Shown here: piece by piece, positions 35,653 through 45,698 of the stretch
How the letters are laid out: every line of letters starts with the position of its first letter
Numbering within the stretch: position 1 is the stretch's first letter
Assembly (NCBI RefSeq): GCF_028595305.1
Contig: NZ_JAQQXS010000007.1
Span: forward strand, 1 to 64,000
DNA from: Roseateles koreensis
Lineage (GTDB): Bacteria; Pseudomonadota; Gammaproteobacteria; Burkholderiales; Burkholderiaceae_C
Reading direction: 5' to 3'
DNA: 64,000 nt
Translations under genes and position numbers: made by a program
The notes under the pieces: model-generated
What the model was told of the DNA's origin: nothing
Seen by the model: only the letters and a program-made list of their open reading frames with translations
Databases searched by the model: none

Positions 35653-36993
35653 TTAGAAGCGCGTGCGCATGCCCACGCCGACTTCGGTCTGGCTGTCGAA
35701 GCCGTTGGTGGCGCCGACCTTGTAGCCGCCGCCCAGCTTCAGATAGTCTGCCGCCACATAGACCTCGGTGGTCTTGTCGAAGTGGTAGAACATCGAGGCG
35801 TAGACCGTCGAGCGGTCGCCCGTGGCCGTGGCGGTGGCCGAGGCGGCGTTGCCGAAGGCGTTGAGCACATTGCCGCCACCGTTCACTGCAGCGTTGCTGG
35901 CCTTCATGATCTGGTAGCCCAGTTCATAGTCCAGCTTGCTGCCTTGCGGTGCCAGCTTGGCGGACAAGGTGTAGGCCTTGTCGGTACGGTCACCCAAAGC
36001 GCCCAGGGCGCCTTGTGAGGCGGCGGTGTAGTGGTAGTAGCCCGCGTTCACGCGGACGCTGCCCATCGTGTAGTTACCGCCCAGTGAGTACGAGCGGTGC
36101 GTGGCGCCTGCCACATTGGCCTGCGTGTAGTAGCCGGCCAGGTTGTAGTCGCCGCCGTTGTAGCCCAGCGCGCCAGTGGTGCTGGAGCCCTTGGCGAAGT
36201 CGCCAGCTACGCCGCCGAACTGGTAGCCCACGCCACCGAAGACGCCGTTCTTGAACAACTTCTTCCAGACCAGGCCGTTGTCGTAACGCGTGCCAGTGGC
36301 GCTGCCTGCGTAGAAAATCAGTTGCTTGAAGTTGTTGTTGTTGGTGTAGCCGCCTTCTTCGGTCGTCACGGCTGCACCGCCGTAGGCATCGCCATAGATG
36401 GCCGAGATGTCGCGGCCCAGTGCGTTCTGGCGGCCGAAGGTCAGCTTGCCCAGTTCTTCACTTTGCAGGCCGCCCCAGGCGTCGCGGTTGAACAACACGC
36501 CGGGGGTGTCCATGCTGCCGGTGGGCGTTTCAAATTCGCTTTCCAGGCGGAAGATCACGTTCAGGCCACCTGCGCTCAGGTCGTGCTTGCCGGTCAGGCC
36601 CCAACGGTTGCCGCTGAACCAGGCTACGCGGTAGTTGGTCAGGTTGTCGCCGGCGGCGTTGGCGTGGTTCTGGTTCGACAAGGTCATGTCGATCAGGCCG
36701 TACAGCGTGACGGTGGTGGCGGGGGTTTTGTAGCTCAGGCCTTCACCCTTGTCGAAAGAGACACCGGTGTTGGCATTTGCAGCGGCCGGGGCGGCGGCTT
36801 GCTGGGTTTGCACGGCTTGCACCGAGTTCAGCTTGGTTTCCAGCGCGTCGAGGCGGGCCTTCTGGGCAGCGGCCAGGGCTTTTTGCGAGGCGATCTCGGC
36901 CTTCAGGTCGGAGAGTTCGTCCGCGCCAGCGACGCCAGGCAGGCCGGCGGCCAGCAGACTGAGCACGGCGGTGTAAATGAGTGTTTTCTTCAT
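35653..36993 (-). CDS. Gram-negative general porin
   Basis: 446 residues. A signal peptide ends near AGLPGVAGA. A coiled-coil-like segment (ELSDLKAEIASQKALAAAQK) follows, then the porin barrel opening VTLYGLIDMTLSNQN. Barrel markers are NRWGLTGKHDL, FRLESEFE, LGKLTFGRQNALG and terminal aromatic residue F (VGVGMRTRF), the usual signal for barrel assembly. AAGGAGACA precedes the ATG. It is larger than standard betaproteobacterial porins because of the N-terminal helical part and an alanine-rich linker. Forms a diffusion channel in the outer membrane; substrate preference unknown. Confidence 0.9.
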   Translation of the reverse strand: MKKTLIYTAVLSLLAAGLPGVAGADELSDLKAEIASQKALAAAQKARLDALETKLNSVQAVQTQQAAAPAAANANTGVSFDKGEGLSYKTPATTVTLYGLIDMTLSNQNHANAAGDNLTNYRVAWFSGNRWGLTGKHDLSAGGLNVIFRLESEFETPTGSMDTPGVLFNRDAWGGLQSEELGKLTFGRQNALGRDISAIYGDAYGGAAVTTEEGGYTNNNNFKQLIFYAGSATGTRYDNGLVWKKLFKNGVFGGVGYQFGGVAGDFAKGSSTTGALGYNGGDYNLAGYYTQANVAGATHRSYSLGGNYTMGSVRVNAGYYHYTAASQGALGALGDRTDKAYTLSAKLAPQGSKLDYELGYQIMKASNAAVNGGGNVLNAFGNAASATATATGDRSTVYASMFYHFDKTTEVYVAADYLKLGGGYKVGATNGFDSQTEVGVGMRTRF

Positions 36994-37227
36994 GGGATGT
37001 CTCCTTGTAGTTAGATCAACACGGGGGCAATGCGCAAACCCCGCAGCGAGGCTGTTGAGGTTCGACCGGGGCGATTCTTGAAGCCATCACCTTTCAGAAT
37101 GCTTTAGTGCGGATAAGGGGAAATGCGAACTTGCGCCCCTGCGAAAATGCCTCAGCATGCTTTGCGGGCGCTGATCGGGAGCGCCGCTCTTTGGGTGTGC
37201 CCCTGCGGCTTTTGTGTCTCTGAATCC

Positions 37228-37917
37228 ATGCGTCTACTTCTCGTTGAAGACAGCGAAAAACTCTCCACGCTGCTGAAGAAAGCCCTGCAACAAGGGGGTT
37301 ATGCGGTGGACTGCAGCATGGACGGCCTGGAGGCAGACTTTCTGCTGGCCACCCAGCGTTACGACGCCGTGGTGCTGGACCTCTCGCTGCCCGGCATGGA
37401 CGGGCTGGACGTGCTGGCGCGTTTGCGTGAGCGCAACAACAAGACGCCCGTGCTGGCCCTGACCGCCCGGGGAGAATTGGAGGACCGGGTCAAAGGTCTC
37501 AATATGGGCGCCGACGATTACCTCGCCAAACCCTTCGATCTCGTGGAGTTGGAGGCGCGCCTGCATGCCTTGATTCGCCGGGCTCATGGCGGCGGTGCAC
37601 CGGTGCTCAATCTGGGGCCGCTGGCGTATGAGAGCAGCGGCCGGCTGTTCACGCTCAAGGGCGAGAAGCTGCTGCTGCGCCCCAAGGAGCACGCCGTGCT
37701 GGAGGCGCTGATGCTGCGCGCTGGCAAGGCGGTCAGCAAGAGCCAGTTGTACGAACATGTGTTCTCCATCGACGACAACACCGGCCAGGACGTGGTGGAA
37801 ATCTATATCCATCGCCTGCGCCGCCAGCTTGCCCATTCCGGCGTGGCCATCGTCACCTTGCGCGGCCTGGGCTATGTGCTCGAGGCCCAGGCCCAGGCCC
37901 AGGCGCTGGCGCCATGA
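37228..37917 (+). CDS. OmpR-family response regulator (TctD-like)
   Basis: 229 residues from ATG 37228 (MRLLLVEDSEKLSTLLKKAL). The receiver domain has the phospho-acceptor Asp51 in VVLDLSLPGMDGLDVL, with the Thr (ALTARGE) and Lys (DDYLAKPFDL) partners. The C-terminal winged helix has LRPKEHAVLEALMLRAGKAV and VEIYIHRLRRQL. The alanine/glutamine repeats at the end are low complexity. The kinase gene follows 22 bases later. The pair resembles TctD/TctE, which control uptake of organic acids, and the neighbouring porin and binding protein are plausible targets. Confidence 0.88.
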   Translation: MRLLLVEDSEKLSTLLKKALQQGGYAVDCSMDGLEADFLLATQRYDAVVLDLSLPGMDGLDVLARLRERNNKTPVLALTARGELEDRVKGLNMGADDYLAKPFDLVELEARLHALIRRAHGGGAPVLNLGPLAYESSGRLFTLKGEKLLLRPKEHAVLEALMLRAGKAVSKSQLYEHVFSIDDNTGQDVVEIYIHRLRRQLAHSGVAIVTLRGLGYVLEAQAQAQALAP

Positions 37918-37939
37918 TGCGCACTGCCTGGCTGCAGCC

Positions 37940-39406
37940 ATGCCTTTGAGCCTGCGCTGGCTGTTTGCACGCCCGCCCAGCCTGCGCCGGCAGTTGCTGG
38001 CCTGGTTGTTGCTGCCCTTGATGGTCTTGCTGGCCATCAATGCCTATTCAAGCAACCGGGTGGCGGAGGCGGTCGCCAATATGGCGTTTGACCGGCTGCT
38101 GCTGGCCTCGGCAGATGCCATTGCGGAAGATGTTTCCGTCAAAGACGGCTTGCTGATGGTGGACCTGCCTTACGCGGCGCTGGAACTGCTGGAGTCCAAT
38201 ATCCAGGAGCGCATCTTCTACCGCGTGATCGGGCCACAGGGCGAAACGCTCACCGGCTATGAGGACTTGCCGCCACCCGCCCGGCCCGTGCCGGAGCCCG
38301 GTTCCATGCTCTACAGCACGCGCTACCACGGTGACACGGTGTACCTGGTGGCCTTGAACAAGCAGATCTACGGCAGCGGCAGTTCCATGCCCGTGCAAGT
38401 CATCGTGGCCGAAACCGGCGAGGCGCGCGACGCCTTGTCTCGGCAGATCTGGCTGGAGGGGCTGTGGCGGCAAAGCCTGATCATCGCGGCGGCCGTGGTG
38501 CTGGTGGGCTGGGGCCTGTACCGGGGCTTGCGGCCCTTGGCCCGCTTGAGTGCATCGATTGCCAACCGCTCACCCTCTGACTTGAACGAGATCGCCGCGC
38601 AAGATGTGCAGGTCGAAGTTCAGTCCCTGGTCCAGGCGCTGAACCATCATATGAGCCGCATTCAGAAGTTGCTGGAAAGCCGCCAGCGCTTCATTGCCGA
38701 TGCCTCGCACCAGATGCGCACGCCCCTGGCCGAGATGCGCACGCAGATTGAAGTTTGTCAGCGCCAAGGCGATGCTGCGCTGGCCCAGGCCACGTTGTGC
38801 GATGTGCATGAAGATATCGGCCGCCTGAGTCGCTTGGTAGCGCAGTTGATGGCCTTGGCGCGTTCAGAGCCCAGCGCCCTTGCCTCTCAACAGATGGAGT
38901 CGCAGGAGCTGAACGGCCTGGTCGCAACGGTGGCAGCCGACTTTGTGCCGGCGGCCCGGCGCAAATCCATCATGCTGAATTTTGACGCCGCACCGTCAGC
39001 GATGACGGTGCGCGGGCACGGGCCTTTGATTTACGAGTTGGTGGCCAACCTGCTGGATAACGCGATTGCCTACAGCCCGCCGGGCAGCTCAGTGACGGTC
39101 AGTGTGCATGACGCATCATGTGAGCGCATCGCGGAGGCGGGTTCATCCTCCACGTCCGCGCGTTCCGCCGCTGTCGTGCCTGTTCTGGAGGTGGAAGACC
39201 AAGGCCCCGGCATACCGCAAGCCGAACACGCCAAGGTGCTGACACGTTTTTACCGACCTAGCGGCAGCGCGGGTTCGGGCACCGGCTTGGGCCTGGCCAT
39301 CGTGCATGACATCTGCGTGGCGCACGGTGCGCAACTGACTTTGCTGGCCGGCACCGATGGGCGCGGCCTGCGCGTGCGCATAACGTTCAGGGCCAGCGGC
39401 GCTTGA
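37940..39406 (+). CDS. Sensor histidine kinase (TctE-like)
   Basis: 488 residues. Start MPLSLRWLFARPPSLRRQLL is chosen over an upstream frame that overlaps the regulator. One membrane helix (LLAWLLLPLMVLLAINAYSS) leads into a periplasmic domain of the 2CSK-N type. A second helix (SLIIAAAVVLVGWGLYRGLR) and HAMP-like linker follow. The phospho-acceptor is H257 in ADASHQMRTPLAEMRTQIE. The ATPase part has NLLDNAIAYSPPGSSV, VEDQGPGIPQAE and GSGTGLGLAIVHDICVAHGA. The periplasmic sensor and nearby solute-binding protein suggest sensing of an external nutrient. Confidence 0.88.
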   Translation: MPLSLRWLFARPPSLRRQLLAWLLLPLMVLLAINAYSSNRVAEAVANMAFDRLLLASADAIAEDVSVKDGLLMVDLPYAALELLESNIQERIFYRVIGPQGETLTGYEDLPPPARPVPEPGSMLYSTRYHGDTVYLVALNKQIYGSGSSMPVQVIVAETGEARDALSRQIWLEGLWRQSLIIAAAVVLVGWGLYRGLRPLARLSASIANRSPSDLNEIAAQDVQVEVQSLVQALNHHMSRIQKLLESRQRFIADASHQMRTPLAEMRTQIEVCQRQGDAALAQATLCDVHEDIGRLSRLVAQLMALARSEPSALASQQMESQELNGLVATVAADFVPAARRKSIMLNFDAAPSAMTVRGHGPLIYELVANLLDNAIAYSPPGSSVTVSVHDASCERIAEAGSSSTSARSAAVVPVLEVEDQGPGIPQAEHAKVLTRFYRPSGSAGSGTGLGLAIVHDICVAHGAQLTLLAGTDGRGLRVRITFRASGA

Positions 39407-39448
39407 GCTGAAGCTTTAACTTGAGTTCAGCGCAAATTCATCGCAACT

Positions 39449-40663
39449 TCAGGGCTGTGAATGCAGCGGGGTTTGCGTACCCAAGGTCCAGCGGCGAAAG
39501 AAATCCTGTTGCTTGGCTTTGTCCTGAAACACCAGCAGCGCGGGCCCGACGTTGATGGTCTTGAGGCTGCCGCCCAGCGTTTTCCGCAGCGTGCTGGCGG
39601 TGAATTCACCGGGCACATCGTCACGGATGGCAAACAATTCGGCCTGCGAGGCCAGCAGGCCCTGGCCACGTTGTGAGAGCAGGTAGTCCATCCATAAGCG
39701 GGCAGCATTGGGATGGCTGGCTGTTTTTGAAATCAGCAAAATGCGCGACATCACCAGCGTGTAGTCTTTGGGCAAAACAACGCCGATGGCCGGGTCGCGC
39801 CGGGCCCGTGTCATGGCATACGAGCCAATGAGGTTGTAGCCCAGATAGTCTTTGCCAGAAGCGATGCGCTGCACCATCACGGAGGTGTTGACCTCCAGAT
39901 TGACCGTGTTGCGACCCAGGCTGTTGACCAGGTCCCAAAAGTCCGATTGCACCCGGCTGTCCTGGCTGGCGAACAAAAAACCCACCGCGGAGCGCTCGAC
40001 GTCATAGGTGGACACATTGCCAGCGTACTTGGCGCGCTGCGTCTTGAGCAGCAAGGCGAAGTCGGCATGGGTCTGGGGCACATCGGCAGGCGGCACATGG
40101 CGCTTGCTGTAGACGAATACGGCGGGTTCGAAGGTGGTGCCATACGCCTCATCGCGCCAGACCGCCCATTCGGGCAGGTGGGGGGCTTCGGGCGATTTGT
40201 AGGCGGCGGCGTAGCTGTCGTTGGTCAGCTTGATCTGCAGGTCCATGGCTGAACTCCACAGCACGTCAGCCGAGGGCTTGCCCGAGCGGGTTTCGACCAA
40301 GTAGCGGTTGTGCAACTCGGCGCTGTTGAGGTCTTGGTAGTCGACATGCACGCCGGGAAACCGCGCCTCGAAATCTTTGATCAAGCCGGAAACGGCAGAC
40401 AGATCGGTCGTGGCGTAGACCACCACCTTGCCCTCGCGCCGAGCGGCTTTCAACAACTCCGCGTAAGTGGACGGGTAGTTCTGTGGATAGCCACCAGGGT
40501 CCGGCGCCTGTGCGGTGGCGGGCAAGGGCAGGGCGACCAAGCCAGCCAGCAAGCTGAACAGGCTGAACAGGCTGTGCGCCTTGCCCAGGCTCAACAGAGC
40601 CCGCCGCCTTGGGTTGGCGGCGAAGCGGTTGGGGGTTTGGTGGCGGCTTGCGCGCCTGGGCAT
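39449..40663 (-). CDS. ABC transporter substrate-binding protein (family 1)
   Basis: 404 residues from ATG 40663, with GGAG ten bases upstream. The leader is long: a basic stretch with RRRALLSLGKAH followed by SLFSLFSLLAGLVALPLPAT. The mature domain shows LLKAARREGKVVVYATTDLS, FEARFPGVHVDYQDLNSAEL and PSADVLWSSAMDLQIKL, the fold of ferric-ion or organophosphonate-type binding proteins. No permease or ATPase gene is adjacent. It converges on the kinase gene. Orphan proteins of this group next to TctDE-like kinases may act as ligand receivers for the kinase; ligand unknown. Confidence 0.75.
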   Translation of the reverse strand: MPRRASRHQTPNRFAANPRRRALLSLGKAHSLFSLFSLLAGLVALPLPATAQAPDPGGYPQNYPSTYAELLKAARREGKVVVYATTDLSAVSGLIKDFEARFPGVHVDYQDLNSAELHNRYLVETRSGKPSADVLWSSAMDLQIKLTNDSYAAAYKSPEAPHLPEWAVWRDEAYGTTFEPAVFVYSKRHVPPADVPQTHADFALLLKTQRAKYAGNVSTYDVERSAVGFLFASQDSRVQSDFWDLVNSLGRNTVNLEVNTSVMVQRIASGKDYLGYNLIGSYAMTRARRDPAIGVVLPKDYTLVMSRILLISKTASHPNAARLWMDYLLSQRGQGLLASQAELFAIRDDVPGEFTASTLRKTLGGSLKTINVGPALLVFQDKAKQQDFFRRWTLGTQTPLHSQP

Positions 40664-40780
40664 AGGGGAAGTTCTCCGAGCGATGCGAAACTGCTGGAAT
40701 GCAGCACCCGGCATCTTAGAGCGTGAACAGCTTCATCGAATCGGGCGGGCAAGGCGATGCCCCCGCCTGCGCCGGGGTGT

Positions 40781-40811
40781 ATGACCTTGCCATGACGGCA
40801 AGCCTGAGCAT
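40781..40811 (+). promoter_or_regulatory. CueR-type promoter of the copper chaperone gene
   Basis: ATGACC (-35), a 19-base spacer and GAGCAT (-10). The spacer has the palindrome CTTGCC-atgac-GGCAAG, matching the copA promoter at 35547-35577. It lies 48 bases before the copZ ATG. Confidence 0.7.
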
Positions 40812-40858
40812 TGCTTTGTTGACGTTTTTCTAGCCTTCAACCCAGGAATACACCGGAA

Positions 40859-41056
40859 ATGAACGCCTTTGATTTCAAACTGCCTGACATGAGTTGCGGC
40901 CACTGCGTGACCACCATCACCGAAACCTTGAATGCGCTGGACCCACAGGTGCGCTTGAGTTTCAAGCGCGATACACGGGAGTTGCAGGTGCAGACAGCGC
41001 TGCCCCGCGAGCCGCTGGTGGCAGCGTTGACCGAGGCGGGTTACCCGCCCGCCTGA
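40859..41056 (+). CDS. copZ: Copper chaperone (HMA domain)
   Basis: 65 residues, one ferredoxin-like heavy-metal domain. The metal loop is LPDMSCGHCVTTITETLNAL; the conserved M-x-C-x2-C is present. CopZ proteins bind Cu(I) in the cytosol and hand it to CopA. The CueR-like promoter and the copA gene 5 kb away, with the same type of promoter, support a copper role. Confidence 0.88.
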   Translation: MNAFDFKLPDMSCGHCVTTITETLNALDPQVRLSFKRDTRELQVQTALPREPLVAALTEAGYPPA

Positions 41057-41113
41057 TCTGCCGGACTGACTCCCAGTGGGCTTGCGGTTGATCGACGCTG
41101 GCTTTGCGCCGAC

Positions 41114-43345
41114 TCAGGCCTTTTTCAGCAGGCCAGTGTCGATGGGCAGCTTGCGGATGCGCACGCCGGTGGCCGCGTAGATCGCATTCGTGACGGCTGG
41201 CGCAATCGGCGGCGTGCCGGGCTCGCCAATGCCGCCGGGCGCGGCCATGCTGGGGATGATGTGCACCTCCACCTTGGGCATTTCGTTCATGCGCAGCACC
41301 GGGTAGTCGTGGAAGTTGGACTGTTCCACGCGCCCGTCTTTCAGGGTGACCTGCCCGTACAGCGCGGCGGTCAGTCCAAAGACGATGGCGCCCTCGATCT
41401 GGCGGGCGATGGTTTGCGGGTTGACGGTCTGCCCGCAATCCACCGCAGCCACCACCCGGTGCACCTTGGGCGCACCGTCAGCCCCCACTGAAACCTCGGC
41501 CACCTCGGCGACGAAGCTGCCAAAACTCTCCGCCAGCGCAATGCCGCGTTTGACACCCGCTGGCAGCGGTTGGCCCCAGCCGGCTTGGGTCGCGGCGGCT
41601 TGCAACACCGCTTTGGCGCGAGGGTGTTTGTCCAGCATCTGCAGGCGAAATTGCAGCGGGTCGGCCTTGGCCGCAGCGGCCATTTCGTCGATGAAGCTTT
41701 CGATGAAAAACGCGTTCTGCGAATGCCCGACCGAACGCCAGAACCACACCTGCGGACCCGGCTCGGTGCGGCCATAGGCGATGCGCTGGTTGGCAATGTC
41801 GTAGAGGTGATCGGCCAAGCCCTCAGCGGCCATGGTGTCCACCCCGTTGTCGGGCAGCTTCATGAAACCCGAGCCCGCCATGATGGAGGGGCCGGCCACG
41901 TGCGCGCGCAGCAGGGTCAGCGCGCCTTTGTCGTCCAGCGCGCCCTCGAACTTAACCAGCGCGGCCGGGCGGTAGAAACCGGCCGCCATATCGTCTTCGC
42001 GGGTGTAGATCAGCTTGACTGGGCTGCCGCTGAGTTTGGACAGCAGGGTCGCGTCGATGGTGAAGTCTGGCGCAAACCTGCGGCCGAAGCCGCCACCCAG
42101 CAGCAAGGTGTTGACCTTGACCTTGGCCGGCGTCACCTGAGCCACCTGGCTCAGGATGCCCTGGGCCGGGCCTTGGCTTTGCGTGCCGGCCCAGATCGTG
42201 ACTTCATCGCCCTTGACCCAGGCCAGGCAGTTCAGTGGCTCCATGCAGGCGTGGGCCAGATAAGGCACTTCGTACTGCGCACTCAACTGCTGCGCTGAAT
42301 TGGCGGCGGCGTCTTTGAGGTTGCCGCTGTCCACCGCTACGGCACTGGCGTTGTTGGCCGCGTCGTTCAGCATGTCGCTGACCTTGGCGGAATTCAGCTG
42401 CGCGCGCTCGCCCATCTCCCATTGCACATTCAAGGCATCACGGCCCTTTTTGGCGGCCCAATAACCTTCTGCCAGTACGGCAACGCCGTTGGGGATGGCG
42501 ATGACCTTCTTCACACCTTTGATGGCCTTGGCCGCGGCTTCGTCCATGGACTTGACCTTGGTGTCGCCAAAGGGCGCGCGGGCCATCACGGCCACCAGCA
42601 TGCCGTCGATGTGAGCATCCAAACCAAATTTGGCTTGGCCGTTGACCTTGGCCGGCGTGTCCAGCCGGGCCGTGGGTTTGCCCAGAATCTTGAAGTCGGC
42701 GCTGGACTTGAGTGTGGGGGTGGCCGGTACGCTTTGCCGGGCGGCGGCTTCCACCAGGGCGCCATAAGCGATCTTCTTCTTGCCGCCGGGGGCGATCACA
42801 TGGCTGCGCTCGGTGCGCAGATGGCTCACGTCCGTTTTCCACAAGTCGGCGGCGGCGGCCAGCAGCATTTCGCGTGCGGCGGCGCCCGCTTGGCGAACGG
42901 GTGTCCAGTGCGCCCGCACCGTGGTGCTGCCGCCGGTGGCCTGCATGCCAAAAAGCGGGTTGTTGTAGGCTTTGTCCGCCGGGGCTTGCTCTACGGACAC
43001 CAGCTTCCAGTCGGCGTCGAGTTCTTCGGCGACCAGCATGGGGATGGCGGTGAGCACGCCCTGTCCCATTTCAGCGGAGCCGCAGATCACGGTGATGTGG
43101 TTGTCTGGCGTGATGCGCAGCCAGGCGTTGGGGGCAAAGGTGTTGCTCGGTGCCGCTATGGGCGACGCGGCCTGCGCCTTGTTCGCCAAGCCGGCACCCA
43201 GAGGCAAGGTGAAGCCGATGACCAGGGCTGAGCCGGCACCTGACTTCAAGAATCCACGGCGTGAGGGGCCGCTCGCCGTAGGGTGCTCGGCCGGCGGTGT
43301 GTTCAATGCAGCGGCTTGGAATGCGGCGTGAATGACCTTGTCCAT
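41114..43345 (-). CDS. Molybdopterin-binding subunit of an aldehyde/isoquinoline oxidoreductase
   Basis: 743 residues of the xanthine dehydrogenase family, IorB type. A twin-arginine signal is visible ([20 protein letters not shown]), so the folded Mo enzyme should be exported. Landmarks include [50 protein letters not shown], and [20 protein letters not shown] near the C-terminus; [20 protein letters not shown] holds the catalytic glutamate region. It forms a complex with the [2Fe-2S] subunit, whose stop is two bases upstream. Such enzymes oxidise N-heterocycles or aldehydes; substrate unknown. A dedicated cytochrome electron acceptor is not encoded beside it. Confidence 0.85.
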   Translation of the reverse strand: MDKVIHAAFQAAALNTPPAEHPTASGPSRRGFLKSGAGSALVIGFTLPLGAGLANKAQAASPIAAPSNTFAPNAWLRITPDNHITVICGSAEMGQGVLTAIPMLVAEELDADWKLVSVEQAPADKAYNNPLFGMQATGGSTTVRAHWTPVRQAGAAAREMLLAAAADLWKTDVSHLRTERSHVIAPGGKKKIAYGALVEAAARQSVPATPTLKSSADFKILGKPTARLDTPAKVNGQAKFGLDAHIDGMLVAVMARAPFGDTKVKSMDEAAAKAIKGVKKVIAIPNGVAVLAEGYWAAKKGRDALNVQWEMGERAQLNSAKVSDMLNDAANNASAVAVDSGNLKDAAANSAQQLSAQYEVPYLAHACMEPLNCLAWVKGDEVTIWAGTQSQGPAQGILSQVAQVTPAKVKVNTLLLGGGFGRRFAPDFTIDATLLSKLSGSPVKLIYTREDDMAAGFYRPAALVKFEGALDDKGALTLLRAHVAGPSIMAGSGFMKLPDNGVDTMAAEGLADHLYDIANQRIAYGRTEPGPQVWFWRSVGHSQNAFFIESFIDEMAAAAKADPLQFRLQMLDKHPRAKAVLQAAATQAGWGQPLPAGVKRGIALAESFGSFVAEVAEVSVGADGAPKVHRVVAAVDCGQTVNPQTIARQIEGAIVFGLTAALYGQVTLKDGRVEQSNFHDYPVLRMNEMPKVEVHIIPSMAAPGGIGEPGTPPIAPAVTNAIYAATGVRIRKLPIDTGLLKKA

Positions 43346-43346
43346 T

Positions 43347-43838
43347 TCAAACTCCTGCCTTGCGGGTGGCCTTGGCCGAACCCTTCAACGAGTCGGCTGC
43401 CACGTGAATGGCCTCGCGAATCTGGTTGTAGGTGCCGCAGCGGCAAATATTGCCGCTCATGGCGGTGTCGATGTCCGCGTTGCTGGGTTGGCTTTTGCTG
43501 GCCAGCAGCGCACAGGCACTCATGATCTGGCCGCTTTGGCAGTAGCCGCACTGCGGTACGTCGATCTTGACCCAGGCAGCCTGCACGGCCTTGCCGGTCT
43601 TGCTGGCGCCCACGCCCTCGATGGTGGTGACTTTTTTACCCGCTGCCGCTGACAGCGGCGTGGAGCAGGCTCGCACCGGCTGCCCATTCAGATGCACCGT
43701 GCAGGCACCGCACAGCGCCATGCCGCAGCCAAATTTGGTGCCAGTCAATTGCAGGTCTTCGCGCAGGGCCCACAAGAGCGGTTGATCGGGGTCGGACTCC
43801 AGCGCCACAGCGCGGCCATTGACGGTGAATTTGATCAT
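43347..43838 (-). CDS. [2Fe-2S] subunit of the molybdenum hydroxylase
   Basis: 163 residues from ATG 43838 (GGAG nine bases before). The plant-type ferredoxin cluster lies in [19 protein letters not shown] with the last cysteine in PVRACSTP. The second, helical cluster uses [14 protein letters not shown] and [14 protein letters not shown]. It passes electrons from the molybdenum subunit encoded directly downstream. No signal peptide, so it is probably exported by hitch-hiking on the Tat signal of the large subunit. Confidence 0.9.
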   Translation of the reverse strand: MIKFTVNGRAVALESDPDQPLLWALREDLQLTGTKFGCGMALCGACTVHLNGQPVRACSTPLSAAAGKKVTTIEGVGASKTGKAVQAAWVKIDVPQCGYCQSGQIMSACALLASKSQPSNADIDTAMSGNICRCGTYNQIREAIHVAADSLKGSAKATRKAGV

Positions 43839-44028
43839 GGGGTGAACTCCAGGCTTGGATTGAGTGCACACAAAACAGGCCGGGCCGCCTCGGGCACCGG
43901 ATGGGAGGTGAGAGCGTACCGCGTTCTCGGGACATTTGCCTGCGGTATAAATGGCCGGCAGAGCCAGCGGGTTCCACGCCGCCTTGCACGCTGGATGGGT
44001 GGATAAATTCTTGCACTTGGAGGTACCG

Positions 44029-44412
44029 ATGATCGATCACACAGGCCTTGTCGTCAGCGACTTCGACAAGAGCCGGGCGTTCTACGTACAGGCGCTCGCG
44101 CCCATCGGCTATGCCCTGCTGATGGAGTTGCCCGCATCGGTAACTGGCCATACTGACGTTGCCGGTTTTGGTGAAGCGCCCAAGCCCGACTTCTGGATCA
44201 GCCGAGGCCAAGCCAATAAGCCACCCATCCACATCGCCTTTCGGGTGATGTCGCGGGCCGTGGTGGATGCTTTCTACCAAGCCGCCCTGGCCGCCGGTGG
44301 CACCGATAACGGCCTCCCGGGCCTGCGCCCGCACTATCACCCGAACTACTACGGCGCCTTTGTGCTCGACCCGGATGGGCACAATATTGAGGCGGTGTGC
44401 CACGAGGCTTGA
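44029..44412 (+). CDS. VOC/glyoxalase-fold protein
   Basis: 127 residues from ATG 44029, preceded by GGAGG. Opening [20 protein letters not shown] and a closing block [20 protein letters not shown] are the two halves of the vicinal-oxygen-chelate fold, with His and Glu metal-ligand positions. It could be a lyase, dioxygenase or resistance protein; no neighbour narrows this. The gene is convergent with hipA, 26 bases apart. Confidence 0.8.
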   Translation: MIDHTGLVVSDFDKSRAFYVQALAPIGYALLMELPASVTGHTDVAGFGEAPKPDFWISRGQANKPPIHIAFRVMSRAVVDAFYQAALAAGGTDNGLPGLRPHYHPNYYGAFVLDPDGHNIEAVCHEA

Positions 44413-44438
44413 ATTGGGCGTGTACTGAATCTGGCGAT

Positions 44439-45698
44439 TCAGCAGAAGGCTTTTCTCTGCAGCCGCAAGGTGTCGCGGTCGATGCTGGCGTGCAGCAGAT
44501 CCAGATCGCCCGGGCTCACACCGGTGTGCTTGAAGTGGTCTTCCCACTGATCGACAGTGCGGGCTACTTGGCGGATTAATTCGAGGGCTCGAGCGCGTTG
44601 AACGCCGAATTCATTCAGTTCGGTCAGGGCGTTTTCAAGGCTGGACTCCGCCCCGGCGCGGCCCACTGACAGGGCTTGGTAGCCCAGGTTCTGTAAGGTT
44701 GGCACCACATCGTAGGCGGGGGCCAGCTCGTAATAACCGTCCAAGCCTAGGCGCAGGCTGTGATTGCGTTCGTGGTCGTCGGTGTTGTCGATGAGGATGT
44801 TGAACACCATGCGCTTGAACAACTCTTCGCGCATGGCCTGCTGGCGGTCGGGGTGGCCCAGGCGCAGGAGCACGCTGGCCAAGGCGCTGTAGCTCTCGGG
44901 CAGGCGCGCGGCCTTCAGCACGGTTTTGGCCGACAGGCAGTGCAGGCGGTAGGGGCCAGCGCGGTCGAAGCGTTGAATGGTCAATGCGTGGCGCGTTTGG
45001 CCGTGGCGCGGCGGGATGGGCAGCACACCTGTGTGCGCGGCTGTGATGCCGGCTCGGGCCGCCAGTGTCATGGTGGCGTGCTCAACCAAGGGGGTGTCCA
45101 CAGCGTCGTCCAGCTCGCTGAACTTGACGACGCACGAGGCATCGTCCACTTGCAACAAGGCTTTGGGTCGCGCGCCGCCCAGGGTGACGCCGGGCTGAAT
45201 CAAGCGGCGCATTTCGGCGGTGATGGGCGTTTGGCTCTGCACGTCGTCGATGGCGGCGCTCAGCGCGGCCAAGTCGCGCAACTGCGGATACGGGCCCAGG
45301 TAGCGCGGGATGTAATGTTCAGCCGACACCGAAACGCCCAAAGCGCCGAAGCGGTCGTCGCCGGCAAACAGCAGCATTTCCAGAATCGACAGGCGGGCCG
45401 GGCGATCAATGTGGCGGATGATGCGCTCGCCCCAACGGTCGGGCCGCGCATCGTCCACCGCGCCTGGGGCGCTGCCTCTCTCTCCCGCGGTGAATTCCTG
45501 GCCTTGCACCAGAGGCAAGTCTTCGCTGAGCGGAAAATTCCACCACTGCGCGTCGTAGCGAAAGGTTGCGCAGTCCGACACCAGTTGCGACAGCTTGATC
45601 TCTCCCGCCAAGGTGGGGGCCGCAGGGTTCACCAACACCCAAAGGTACAGGCGGTCTTGGGGAACGTAGGTTTGCGAGGTGATGCCTGCGTGCGTCAT
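44439..45698 (-). CDS. hipA: HipA-type serine/threonine kinase toxin
   Basis: 419 residues. Family blocks include DDARPDRWGERIIRH, the P-loop region GVTLGGARPKALLQVDDAS, FSELDD as hinge, LTIQRFDRAG, then the catalytic loop FNILIDNTDDHERNHSLRL and the metal-binding PAYDVVPT. HipA kinases phosphorylate aminoacyl-tRNA synthetases and induce dormancy. Its start overlaps the stop of the antitoxin gene by four bases, the usual HipBA arrangement. The N-terminal subdomain is present, so this is a full-length rather than a split kinase. Confidence 0.85.
   Translation of the reverse strand: MTHAGITSQTYVPQDRLYLWVLVNPAAPTLAGEIKLSQLVSDCATFRYDAQWWNFPLSEDLPLVQGQEFTAGERGSAPGAVDDARPDRWGERIIRHIDRPARLSILEMLLFAGDDRFGALGVSVSAEHYIPRYLGPYPQLRDLAALSAAIDDVQSQTPITAEMRRLIQPGVTLGGARPKALLQVDDASCVVKFSELDDAVDTPLVEHATMTLAARAGITAAHTGVLPIPPRHGQTRHALTIQRFDRAGPYRLHCLSAKTVLKAARLPESYSALASVLLRLGHPDRQQAMREELFKRMVFNILIDNTDDHERNHSLRLGLDGYYELAPAYDVVPTLQNLGYQALSVGRAGAESSLENALTELNEFGVQRARALELIRQVARTVDQWEDHFKHTGVSPGDLDLLHASIDRDTLRLQRKAFC

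Noticed and set aside
40500-40580. Short tandem GCTGAACAG repeats in the binding-protein leader
   Set aside because: They encode the repetitive hydrophobic signal sequence (LFSLFSLL) and need no other explanation.
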